Shown here piece after piece: positions 34,385-41,900 of a stretch of 56,693 nt of DNA. How positions within the stretch are numbered: the stretch's first letter is position 1; each line of letters starts with the position of its first letter. A program made the translations under genes and the position numbers. This DNA comes from an uncultured Ramlibacter sp. (GTDB lineage Bacteria > Pseudomonadota > Gammaproteobacteria > Burkholderiales > Burkholderiaceae_C): NCBI RefSeq assembly GCF_936925435.1, contig NZ_CAKZHQ010000008.1:1-56693 (forward strand), read 5' to 3'. The notes beneath the pieces were generated by a model. The model made no database searches, was not told where the DNA came from, and saw only the letters and a list, made by a program, of their open reading frames with translations.

Positions 34385-35566
34385 TCAGCCTCCCACGAAA
34401 CGCAAGGAGAGGAAGCCGGTGAGGATCACCGCGTTCATCAGGTCGACGAAGAAGGCGCCGGACAGCGGCACGATCAGGAAGGACTTGGGCGCCGGGCCGT
34501 ACTTTGCGGTGATGGCCTGCATGTTGGCGATGGCCGTGGCCGTCGAGCCCATGTTGAAACCGATGAAGGCCGCCGATGTCACCGCGGCTTCGTAGTCGCG
34601 ACCCATGAAGCGGAAACAGATGAAGGCGGCATAGGCAGCCACCACCACCACCTGGGCCACCAGGATCAGCAGCATGGGTCCGGCGCTCAGCGCCACGTCG
34701 ATCAGGTCCAGCACCATCATCGTCATGACCAGGAACAGGCTCAGGCAGATGGTGGACAGCAGGCCGCTGGCCTGGTCGTCGAACTTCACCCGCGCGAACG
34801 GCGCGACATTGCGGATCACGACGCCGGTGATCATGCACCACAGGAAGCTGGGGATCATTAGCGGCAGGTCCTTGAGGCTGTCCGCCAGCCACTGGCCGAT
34901 GATCACCGCGGCCAGGATGCCGGCCAGGCCCCCCACCATGCCCAGCCCGCTGGTGCGCACGCTGCCGTCGCTGCTGGCGGCGCTGGTGTCCTGCGCCGTG
35001 GAACGCAGCCCGTGGCGCTTGATCAAAAACTGTGCCACCGGGCCGGCAACGATGCCGCCCAGGATCAGACCGATCGTTGCCGAGGTCATGGACAGTTCCA
35101 TCACCGCCTGCAGGTTATTGACTTCAGAGAAACGTTCCGCGTAGGCCGCGCCCGTGCCATGCCCGCCCACCAGGGTGATGGAGCCGCCAACCAGGCCAAA
35201 GATGGGATGCAGATCCAGCACGCTGGCCACCACCATGCCGGTGAGATTCTGGATGATGACGAAGGGGAACAGCAGCACCAGCAGCATCAGCAGCGCCTTG
35301 CCGCCCTGGCGCAGCAAGCGCAGGTCGGCCGTCATGCCCACGCCGGCAAAGAACATCAGCAGCAAGGTGGACTTGAAGGCCACGTTCAGCGACATGGTGA
35401 CGCCCGCACTCGAAGCGGCCGAGGCGACCGCGGCGAACAGCAAGCCGCCTGTGATGGGGTCAGGGATGTTGTAGCGGGCCAGGAAGGCAACGCGCCGGTT
35501 CACAGCCGCGCCCAAGAGCAGGCACAGGGCGGCTGCAAGCAGCGATTGGAGGGGCGACAGACTCAT
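34385..35566 (-). CDS. gltS: Sodium/glutamate symporter
   Basis: Inner-membrane protein of 393 residues with ten to eleven hydrophobic segments. NIPDPITGGLLFA, then FFAGVGMTADLRLLRQGGKALL, then GLVGGSITLVGGHGTGAAYAERF are the GltS signature loops, with GGHGTGA and the following conserved acidic residue as pore elements. It imports glutamate with sodium. The TAXI gene follows 2 bases later; the pairing is unusual. About 84 bases separate it from the upstream sixA, where no clear terminator is seen. Confidence 0.93.
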   Translation of the reverse strand: MSLSPLQSLLAAALCLLLGAAVNRRVAFLARYNIPDPITGGLLFAAVASAASSAGVTMSLNVAFKSTLLLMFFAGVGMTADLRLLRQGGKALLMLLVLLFPFVIIQNLTGMVVASVLDLHPIFGLVGGSITLVGGHGTGAAYAERFSEVNNLQAVMELSMTSATIGLILGGIVAGPVAQFLIKRHGLRSTAQDTSAASSDGSVRTSGLGMVGGLAGILAAVIIGQWLADSLKDLPLMIPSFLWCMITGVVIRNVAPFARVKFDDQASGLLSTICLSLFLVMTMMVLDLIDVALSAGPMLLILVAQVVVVAAYAAFICFRFMGRDYEAAVTSAAFIGFNMGSTATAIANMQAITAKYGPAPKSFLIVPLSGAFFVDLMNAVILTGFLSLRFVGG

Positions 35567-35650
35567 GCGAGCCCAGTTTGGGCGGCTGGCTCAGCCACGG
35601 GAATTGGCCTTTAGGGCTACAGACAAGCCCGATGTGTCGCTGGAACGCGC

Positions 35651-36112
35651 CTAGAGCGCGTCGGGGGATTGCACCGCCACCACCACGGTCTGCTGGTGGC
35701 CGTCGCGCTCGCGGGTGCGGATCCACCAGACGGCGCCCTTGCGCACGGCACAGGCGTCCTGCTTGAGGCCCAGCAACTGGGCAATCACCTGCCCCAGCAC
35801 AGGCTGGTGGCCGACCACCACCACCGCCTGCCTGCCGCCCGGCCACTGGGCTGTGGCCAGGATGTCGTCCACCGAGGCATCGGGTGCCAGTTCGGCCCGG
35901 ATCTTGTATTTGCGGCCCAGCGCCAGCACGGTCTGCTCGCAGCGCCGCGCCGGGCTGCACAGGATGCGGGCTGTCTCGGGCAGCAGCTTGTCCAGCCAGG
36001 CTGCCATGCGCGCCGCTTGCTTGTCGCCGCGCGAGGTCAGCGCACGGTCCAGGTCATCGCCGCCTTCAGCCATGTCTTCGGCTTCCGCATGGCGCCACAG
36101 GATCAGGTCCAT
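35651..36112 (-). CDS. sixA: Histidine phosphatase, SixA-like
   Basis: Protein of 153 residues. MDLILWRHAEAE carries the RHG-type motif (R7-H8) with the catalytic His. ILCSPARRCEQTV gives the second Arg and VVGHQP the second His of the phosphate pocket. The size and AEAED motif match SixA, which removes phosphate from histidine-phosphotransfer domains. It lies 4 bases after ppk1 and so probably shares its Pho-controlled message. A role in polyphosphate or regulatory dephosphorylation is plausible but not shown. Confidence 0.88.
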   Translation of the reverse strand: MDLILWRHAEAEDMAEGGDDLDRALTSRGDKQAARMAAWLDKLLPETARILCSPARRCEQTVLALGRKYKIRAELAPDASVDDILATAQWPGGRQAVVVVGHQPVLGQVIAQLLGLKQDACAVRKGAVWWIRTRERDGHQQTVVVAVQSPDAL

Positions 36113-36116
36113 TGCT

Positions 36117-38210
36117 TCACTCCTGCGGCGCGCCGCCGCGCACCGCGTAACGGGCCATCAGGGCCGCCTGCGCGCCGTGCGCCAGGGGGTCGTTCGCGCC
36201 CTTGACCCGCTGGTAGCTGCCGTCGGGCATCAGGTCCCAGGCATCACGCTCGTCATGCAGGTAGGCCACCAGGCATTCGTCGATGATGCGCTGGCGCAGG
36301 ACGGGGTCGGTCACTGGCCAGGCCAGCTCGACACGGCGCAGCATGTTGCGGTTCATCCAGTCGGCGCTGGACAGGAACAGCTCCTCCTGCGCGCCGGCGC
36401 GAAAATAGAACACCCGCGAATGCTCCAGGAAGCGGCCGATGACCGAGCGCACGCGGATGTTGTCGGTCAGGCCCGCCACACGGGCCGGCAGCATGCAGGC
36501 CGCGCGCACCAGCAGGTCGATCTTGACCCCGCGCTGGCCGGCGCGCACCAGGGCCTGCATCAGGAACTCGTCGGTCAGCGCGTTCATCTTGAGCACGATG
36601 CGCGCGTCCTGCCCGCGCGCCGCCGCCTCGGCCACCTGGTCGATCTTCTCGGCCAACTTGCGGTGCAGCTGGAACGGCGCCACCCAGGCCCGGTGCAGCC
36701 GGGGCAGCCGGTTCTGGCCGGCCAGATGCACGAAGATGTTCTCGACATCGGCTGTCAGCAGGGGATCGGCCGTCAGCAGGCTCAAGTCTGTGTACAGGCG
36801 CGCGGTCCTGGCGTTGTAGTTGCCGGTGGACAGATGGGCGTAGCGCACCAGGCGACGGCCTTCGCGCCGCGTCACCAGCAGCATCTTGGCATGGGTCTTG
36901 AGGCCCACCACGCCGTACACCACCTGGGCGCCGACTGACTCCAGCATCTCGGCCCAGTTGATGTTGGCCTCCTCGTCGAAGCGGGCCTTGAGTTCGACCA
37001 CGGCGGTGACTTCCTTGCCGCGCCGCACGGCCTCGCGCAACAGGTCCATCAGCGCCGAGTCGGTGCCGGTGCGATAGATGGTCTGCTTGATCGCCAGCAC
37101 CTGGGGGTCGTCCACCGCTTCGCGCAGGAAGTCCAGCACGCCGTCGAAGCTCTCGAAGGGCTGGTGGATCAGCACGTCGCGCTCGCGCATCTGCGCGAAG
37201 ATCGACTCGCCGGGCGCCAGCTGCAGCGGATAGGACGGGGTGTGCGGCGGGAACAGCAGCCGGGGCGCATTGACCAGGTCGATCAGTTGCTGCAGGCGCA
37301 CCAGGTTCACCGGCCCATGGACCCGGTAGAGCGAGGGTTCGGGCAGGTTGAACTGCTGCAGCAGAAAGGCGGACAGGAATTCCGAGCAGCCGGCCGAGAC
37401 CTCCAGCCGGACGGCCTGGCCATAGTGGCGGTGCTCCAGGCCCAGGCGCAGCGCGGTGCGCAGGTTGCGCACGTCATCCTCGTCCACCGCCAGGTCGGAA
37501 TGGCGGGTCACACGGAACTGCGAGAACTGGCCGACCTCGCGCCCCGGAAACAGCTGGTGCAGGTGGGCCCGGATCACGCTGGACAGCGAGACGAACAGCG
37601 CCTTGCGACCGGCCACCTTGGGCGGCATGCGGATCAGCCGCGGCAGCACGCGCGGCACCTTGACGATGGCGATCTCGTTCTCGCGGCCGAAGGCGTCCTT
37701 GCCCGACAGGCGGACGATGAAGTTCAGCGACTTGTTGGCCACCTGGGGAAAGGGATGGGCCGGATCCAGCCCCACCGGGATCAGCAGCGGCCGAACCTCG
37801 CGCTCGAAGTACTCGTCGACCCAACGCTTCTGGGCGGCGTTGCGCTCGCCATGCGAGACGATGGCGATGCCCTGCCTGGCGAAGGCAGGCGTGAGCTCGT
37901 CGTTGTACAGAGCGTACTGGCGGACCACCAGGGCGTGAGCGGCGGCCGCCAGTTTCTCGAAACTCTCGATCGTGGCCGCGCCCTTGCGGTCGCCGGCCTG
38001 CATGGCGGTCAGGTGGGGCGCAGCCCGCACCTCGAAGAACTCGTCCAGGTTGGACGAGACGATGCACAGGTAGCGCAGGCGCTCGAGCAAGGGAACATCG
38101 GAGCGATGGGCCCAGTCCAGCACCCGCTCATTGAAGGCCAGGATGCTGTGGTCGCGGTCGAGGAAAACGACTCTGGGGGCGGAATCTGGCAAGGGTGCGG
38201 CAGCGCTCAT
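36117..38210 (-). CDS. ppk1: Polyphosphate kinase 1
   Basis: Protein of 697 residues, the usual PPK1 length. FLDRDHSILAFNERVLDWA opens the N-terminal domain and SSNLDEFFEVR the head domain. The catalytic His is H440 (GLKTHAKMLL) and the second is H459 (YAHLSTGNYN), matching H435/H454 of E. coli PPK. RIPR-like AIKQTIYRTG and the C-terminal SSADWMNRNMLRRVELAWPV are typical. It makes polyphosphate from ATP at the membrane. Its ATG overlaps the stop of the upstream glycosyltransferase (ATGA) and has no ribosome site of its own. Tandem Pho boxes reach to within 4 bases of that ATG. Confidence 0.97.
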   Translation of the reverse strand: MSAAAPLPDSAPRVVFLDRDHSILAFNERVLDWAHRSDVPLLERLRYLCIVSSNLDEFFEVRAAPHLTAMQAGDRKGAATIESFEKLAAAAHALVVRQYALYNDELTPAFARQGIAIVSHGERNAAQKRWVDEYFEREVRPLLIPVGLDPAHPFPQVANKSLNFIVRLSGKDAFGRENEIAIVKVPRVLPRLIRMPPKVAGRKALFVSLSSVIRAHLHQLFPGREVGQFSQFRVTRHSDLAVDEDDVRNLRTALRLGLEHRHYGQAVRLEVSAGCSEFLSAFLLQQFNLPEPSLYRVHGPVNLVRLQQLIDLVNAPRLLFPPHTPSYPLQLAPGESIFAQMRERDVLIHQPFESFDGVLDFLREAVDDPQVLAIKQTIYRTGTDSALMDLLREAVRRGKEVTAVVELKARFDEEANINWAEMLESVGAQVVYGVVGLKTHAKMLLVTRREGRRLVRYAHLSTGNYNARTARLYTDLSLLTADPLLTADVENIFVHLAGQNRLPRLHRAWVAPFQLHRKLAEKIDQVAEAAARGQDARIVLKMNALTDEFLMQALVRAGQRGVKIDLLVRAACMLPARVAGLTDNIRVRSVIGRFLEHSRVFYFRAGAQEELFLSSADWMNRNMLRRVELAWPVTDPVLRQRIIDECLVAYLHDERDAWDLMPDGSYQRVKGANDPLAHGAQAALMARYAVRGGAPQE

Positions 38211-39313
38211 TCAATGACAGATGGGTGACGGATTGGTGACAAGTGTTCCACCGTCTGATGACAAGACTGTGACACACCATTGCTTCGGGCCGGAACCAGG
38301 AAGCTGCTGAACAACTCGCTGGCGTGGGCCCAGCTGAAATCCAGGGCACGCGCACGGGCTTCCTGGCGCGGCACGGCAAGCGCCCGGTAACAGGCCTGCC
38401 TCAGGTCCGCATCCATGGCCCCGCCCAGGCTGTGGCCATCCTCGGTCTTGCGCCCCAGCACTTCCAGCGGCCCGTCCACCGGATAGGCAGCGACTGGCGT
38501 GCCGCTGGCCATGGCCTCGACCATCACCAGGCCAAAGGTGTCGGCATGACTGGGAAAGACAAACAGGTCGGCGGCGCCATAGACCTTGGCCAGTTCGTCG
38601 CGCGGCAGCAGGCCCAGCCAGCGGACCTCGGGAAAGCGCGCTTTGAGCTGCTGCTCGACCGGGCCGACGCCGCAAACCACCTTGGCGCCGGGGAAATCCA
38701 TTTCCAGGAAGGCGGCGATGTTCTTCTCATAGGACACCCGGCCAACGAACAGGGCCACCGGCCGCGGCAGCTCGCCCATGGGCCCATAGGGCAAGGGCTC
38801 GGGCTGGAACGGGAACAGCTCGGTGTCCACGCCATGGCTCCAGGCCCGCAAGTTGCGAAAGCCGCGCTGCTCCAGCATGTCCAGCACGCTCTGGGTGGGC
38901 ACCATCACCGCCGACGAGGGCCGATGGAAGTGGCGGAACAAGGCATAGCCCCAGGACACCGGCACCTTGACGGCAGCGTTGGCGATCTCCGGAAACTTGG
39001 TGTGAAAGGCCGTGCTGAAGGCCAGGCCGCGCTGCAGGCAATAGCGGCGCCCGGCCCAGCCCAGCGGCCCTTCGGTGGCCAGGTGGATGGCGTCGGGCCC
39101 GAAGGCGTCGAGCTTTTGCGTCAACAGGCGCTTGGGTGAGACGGCCAGATCGATGCCGGCATAGCCCGGGCAGGGCCGGGTGCGGAACTGGCCAGGCTGG
39201 ATCACTTCCACCACGTGGCCGGCCTGGGCCAGGTGGCGGCACAGTTCCACCAGCGTGGTCACCACGCCATTGACCTGGGGCTGCCAGGCATCCGTCACCA
39301 GGGCGATTTTCAT
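38207..39313 (-). CDS. GT4-family glycosyltransferase, Agt/SqdX-like
   Basis: Protein of 368 residues from the ATG at 39313. The N-terminal Rossmann half opens MKIALVTDAWQPQVNGVVTTL, and the C-terminal half has the donor-site motif SHADTFGLVMVEAMASGTPV. The acidic residue at the EX7E site is Asp in ADTF. It belongs to the group that makes glycolipids or glycosylates diacylglycerol (SqdX, MgtA, Agt). It lies 4 bases into the overlap with the PlcP-like phosphoesterase and follows olsB, so I infer glycolipid synthesis during phosphate limitation, after phospholipid removal. Its last 20 codons double as the Pho-box array that precedes ppk1. Sugar and acceptor are unknown. Confidence 0.85.
   Translation of the reverse strand: MKIALVTDAWQPQVNGVVTTLVELCRHLAQAGHVVEVIQPGQFRTRPCPGYAGIDLAVSPKRLLTQKLDAFGPDAIHLATEGPLGWAGRRYCLQRGLAFSTAFHTKFPEIANAAVKVPVSWGYALFRHFHRPSSAVMVPTQSVLDMLEQRGFRNLRAWSHGVDTELFPFQPEPLPYGPMGELPRPVALFVGRVSYEKNIAAFLEMDFPGAKVVCGVGPVEQQLKARFPEVRWLGLLPRDELAKVYGAADLFVFPSHADTFGLVMVEAMASGTPVAAYPVDGPLEVLGRKTEDGHSLGGAMDADLRQACYRALAVPRQEARARALDFSWAHASELFSSFLVPARSNGVSQSCHQTVEHLSPIRHPSVIE
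38214..38275 (-). promoter_or_regulatory. ppk1: Tandem Pho boxes ahead of ppk1, inside the glycosyltransferase gene
   Basis: Minus strand 7-mers: GTGTCAC (38275-38269), TTGTCAT (38264-38258), TTGTCAC (38242-38236), CCGTCAC (38231-38225) and CTGTCAT (38220-38214). All sit in one 11-bp register; the slot at 38253-38247 does not match. AACACT (38247 to 38242), 10 nt past the upstream pair, is a possible -10 with a leader of about 25 bases. Confidence 0.75.
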
Positions 39314-40170
39314 ACGGTCTCCAGTTGTTGCGGTTGCGCGGTGCCGTGCTGCACAGGTTGCCAATAGACCAGCTCCAGCCGGCCGTCGAAATGCTCCACC
39401 AGGGCGCTGCGGCTTTCCACCCAGTCGCCGTCGTTGCAATACAGCACGCCGTCGATGTCGCGCATCTCGGCGCGGTGGATGTGGCCGCAGACCACGCCGT
39501 GGTGGCCGCGCCGGCGCGCCTCGTTGGCGACGGCCACCTCGAAATCGGTGACGTAGTTCAGCGCCGTCTTGACCTTGCCCTTGAGGTAGGCCGACAGCGA
39601 CCAGTACGGCAGGCCCATGCGGGCGCGCAGGCTGTTGAGGTGGCGGTTGAGCTTGAGCGTGAACTCGTAGAGGTTGTCGCCCAGATAGGCCAGCCACTTG
39701 GCGCACTGGATCACGCCGTCGAAGTGGTCGCCGTGGATGATCCACAGGCTGCGGCCATCGGCCGTCACATGCACGGCCTCCTGCTCCACCTCGATGCCGC
39801 CGAATTGGTGGCCGCCGAACTGGCGGGCGAACTCGTCGTGGTTGCCCGGCACATAGACCACACGGCAGCCCTTGCGGGCGCTGCGCAGCAGCTTTTGCAC
39901 CACGTCGTTGTGGGCCTGCGGCCAGTACCAGCGGCGGCGCAGCTGCCAGCCATCGACGATGTCGCCGACCAGGTAGAGGTTGTCACAGGGATGGGCCTTG
40001 AGGAACTCCAGCAGGGCCAGCGCCTGGCAGCCGGGCGTGCCCAGGTGCAGATCGGAGATGAACACCGTGCGCAGAGGGCGCGGTGACACCGCTGCGTCCT
40101 CCTCTTCGTGGGCAGGGTTTGCGAGGAGGCCGGGGAGCAGCGGCCCGAAAGTGTCGAAGGCCGCTCGCAT
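39310..40170 (-). CDS. Metallophosphoesterase, PlcP-like
   Basis: Protein of 286 residues with the calcineurin-type metal motifs in order: ISDLHLG (D40, H42), GDIVDGW (D70), PGNHDEF (N110, H111), IHGDHFD (H146) and CGHIHRAEM. Such sequences are often labelled UDP-2,3-diacylglucosamine diphosphatase (LpxH). The context, directly between olsB and a GT4 glycosyltransferase and behind Pho boxes, fits PlcP, the Pho-controlled phospholipase C of lipid remodelling, better. It would release diacylglycerol from phospholipids for the next enzyme. The start is 1 base after the olsB stop and the stop overlaps the glycosyltransferase by ATGA. Confidence 0.85.
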   Translation of the reverse strand: MRAAFDTFGPLLPGLLANPAHEEEDAAVSPRPLRTVFISDLHLGTPGCQALALLEFLKAHPCDNLYLVGDIVDGWQLRRRWYWPQAHNDVVQKLLRSARKGCRVVYVPGNHDEFARQFGGHQFGGIEVEQEAVHVTADGRSLWIIHGDHFDGVIQCAKWLAYLGDNLYEFTLKLNRHLNSLRARMGLPYWSLSAYLKGKVKTALNYVTDFEVAVANEARRRGHHGVVCGHIHRAEMRDIDGVLYCNDGDWVESRSALVEHFDGRLELVYWQPVQHGTAQPQQLETV

Positions 40171-40171
40171 C

Positions 40172-40996
40172 TCAGGCTCCGAGAAAGTGCTTGCGGTAGC
40201 GCGGCGGCAGGTCCTGGATGCGCATCAGCATCGGCAGGTCGGCGCTGTTGAAGTCCGGATCCCAGGCCGGCGCACCCAACACCTTGGCGCCCAGGCGCAG
40301 GTAGCCCTTGATCAGGGCCGGCGGCTCCACCTCCAGCGTGCCGTCCAGTTCGTCCACCGGCAGCGGCAGGCGCGGCCGCACCTGGTACTCCACCGGCGCC
40401 AGGTGGCTGCGCTGCACCTGCCGCCAGATGCTGGCCGCCGCGTCGCCCCTGACCACGCCCTCGTGCAGCATGGGGATACTGGCGCAGCCGATCATGGTGT
40501 CCAGGCGGTTGCGCACCATGAAGTCGGCCAGCGCACCCCAAAGCGCCAGGATCACCCCGCCCTGCCGGTAATCTGCGTGCACGCAGCTGCGGCCCAGTTC
40601 CACCATGCGTTCGCGCAGCGAGCGCAGGCGCGTCAGGTCGAACTCGGTGTCGCTGTAGGTGCTGCCCACCCGTTTGGCCTGGGCCGGCGTCAGCACGCGG
40701 TAGGTGCCGACCACCTGCTGGCTGTCGGCGTCGCGCACCAGCAGGTGCTCGCAATAGTCGTCGAACAGGTCGATGTCATGACCCGGCACAGCGCTGTCCA
40801 GCCGCGCACCCATTTCGCGTGCGAAGACCTCGTACCTCAGGCGCTGCGCCTGCCGGATTTCGTCCTGGTGGCATGCCCAGGAAACTGAAATGCCGCCACG
40901 CTGCGCCGCAACAGGGATCTGATCGCTTCGGTGAAGCGACCCCCTGGGCAAGGACACAGGCGACAGCGCAAACGTGGGGTTGGGCAGCTCGTTCAT
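40172..40996 (-). CDS. olsB: OlsB-type N-acyltransferase (ornithine lipid synthesis)
   Basis: Protein of 274 residues from the ATG at 40996, with AGGAG 6 nt upstream; the longer frame is not coding. The GNAT-like core reads RLRYEVFAREMGARLD, then HDIDLFDDYCEHLLV, VVGTYRVL, YSDTEFDL and ELGRSCVHADYR, the OlsB/Acetyltransf_5 pattern. OlsB joins a 3-hydroxy acyl chain to ornithine, giving lyso-ornithine lipid; OlsA then adds the second chain (no olsA is in the window). It heads a five-gene set with the phosphoesterase, glycosyltransferase, ppk1 and sixA. A Pho-box array sits 45-84 bases upstream of the start. Other acyl acceptors are possible for this family. Confidence 0.8.
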   Translation of the reverse strand: MNELPNPTFALSPVSLPRGSLHRSDQIPVAAQRGGISVSWACHQDEIRQAQRLRYEVFAREMGARLDSAVPGHDIDLFDDYCEHLLVRDADSQQVVGTYRVLTPAQAKRVGSTYSDTEFDLTRLRSLRERMVELGRSCVHADYRQGGVILALWGALADFMVRNRLDTMIGCASIPMLHEGVVRGDAAASIWRQVQRSHLAPVEYQVRPRLPLPVDELDGTLEVEPPALIKGYLRLGAKVLGAPAWDPDFNSADLPMLMRIQDLPPRYRKHFLGA

Positions 40997-41024
40997 GGTC
41001 GGCTCCTTGTGGTCATGCGGACCG

Positions 41025-41080
41025 AGTCTGCCGGCCGCAGATGACCCGCAAATGGCAGTTGCGTTGCAGTTCGATGACGA
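41025..41080 (-). promoter_or_regulatory. olsB: Pho boxes and -10 of the olsB operon
   Basis: Minus strand 7-mers: TCGTCAT (41080-41074), CTGCAAC (41069-41063), CTGCCAT (41058-41052) and GGGTCAT (41047-41041), spaced by CGAA, GCAA and TTGC, so exactly 11 bp per repeat. Single matches are 5-6 of 7. CAGACT (41030 to 41025) begins after 10 nt and would give a leader of about 22 bases. Confidence 0.65.
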
Positions 41081-41117
41081 AACAGGGCTGTGTCCCCCGT
41101 CAAATGGACCTGCGCTG

Positions 41118-41900
41118 CTATCTGTTTGATAGCTCTCCGAGCGCCGTGCGAAGCTGCCACCAGCCATGGATGCGCGCCAGCACCCAGGCCGGCGCGTCCA
41201 GCGGCAGGTCGTGGCCGGCATGGGGATGGACCTGCAGTGGCACGCACCAACGTTCGGCCAACCGCCACGAACAGGACGGCGACACCAGCCGGTCGCCGTC
41301 CGAGCACAGCACCAGCAGAGCCACCGGTGGCGCAAGCTGCGGCGCGGTGTAGCGCGCGGCGGCCAGCAACTGGCGCAGCAGGTTGCCGCGCCGCACCGGG
41401 CGCTGCTGCGCGATGGCGGCCCAGCGCTGCGCCACGCCGGGATGGCCGGCACTGTGGCTGCTGGTCATGGCCAGCACCCGGGCCTCGCGCTCCAGCGCAG
41501 AGAGCCCAGGCCGCAGCAGGCTGGCCAGGCGCAGGTAGTTGTGCGGCAGCAGCCGCTGCCAGAACGGGCTGTGGCCGCCCAGGCTGGTGTTGACCAGCAC
41601 GCAGCCGGCCAGCTCCTGCGGTGCGCTGTCGCCCCACTCCAGTGCCACCATAGCGCCCAGCGACATGGCGACCAGCACATAGGGCGGCGCCAGGCCGCGT
41701 TGCACCGCCTGCGCTCGCAGCGCCCGCGCCATTGCCGCCACGTCGGCCGGGCTGCGTTGCCCGTGCAGCGCGCCGTTGCCCGGCAGATCCAGCGCCAGCA
41801 CGTGATGGCCCTCGCCCAGGGCGGCCGCGAGCTGCCCTTCGAAGTCGCCCCAGTGCCCCGCCTCCCGCGCCAGGCCGCGCAGCAGCAGCCAGGTGGTCAT
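41118..41900 (-). CDS. Alpha/beta hydrolase
   Basis: Cytoplasmic protein of 260 residues. WLLLRGLAREAGHWGDF is the oxyanion-hole region, HVLALDLPGNG the first strand-turn, and VAMSLGAM the nucleophile elbow with Ser80 (A-x-S-x-G rather than G-x-S-x-G). The acid is probably the Asp in LCSDGDRLV and the base the His in HAGHDLPLDAPAW. It is an esterase, lipase or similar hydrolase with unknown substrate. Its ATG overlaps the stop of the M14 peptidase gene by 4 bases, so the two are coupled. The olsB promoter follows directly downstream. Confidence 0.85.
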   Translation of the reverse strand: MTTWLLLRGLAREAGHWGDFEGQLAAALGEGHHVLALDLPGNGALHGQRSPADVAAMARALRAQAVQRGLAPPYVLVAMSLGAMVALEWGDSAPQELAGCVLVNTSLGGHSPFWQRLLPHNYLRLASLLRPGLSALEREARVLAMTSSHSAGHPGVAQRWAAIAQQRPVRRGNLLRQLLAAARYTAPQLAPPVALLVLCSDGDRLVSPSCSWRLAERWCVPLQVHPHAGHDLPLDAPAWVLARIHGWWQLRTALGELSNR

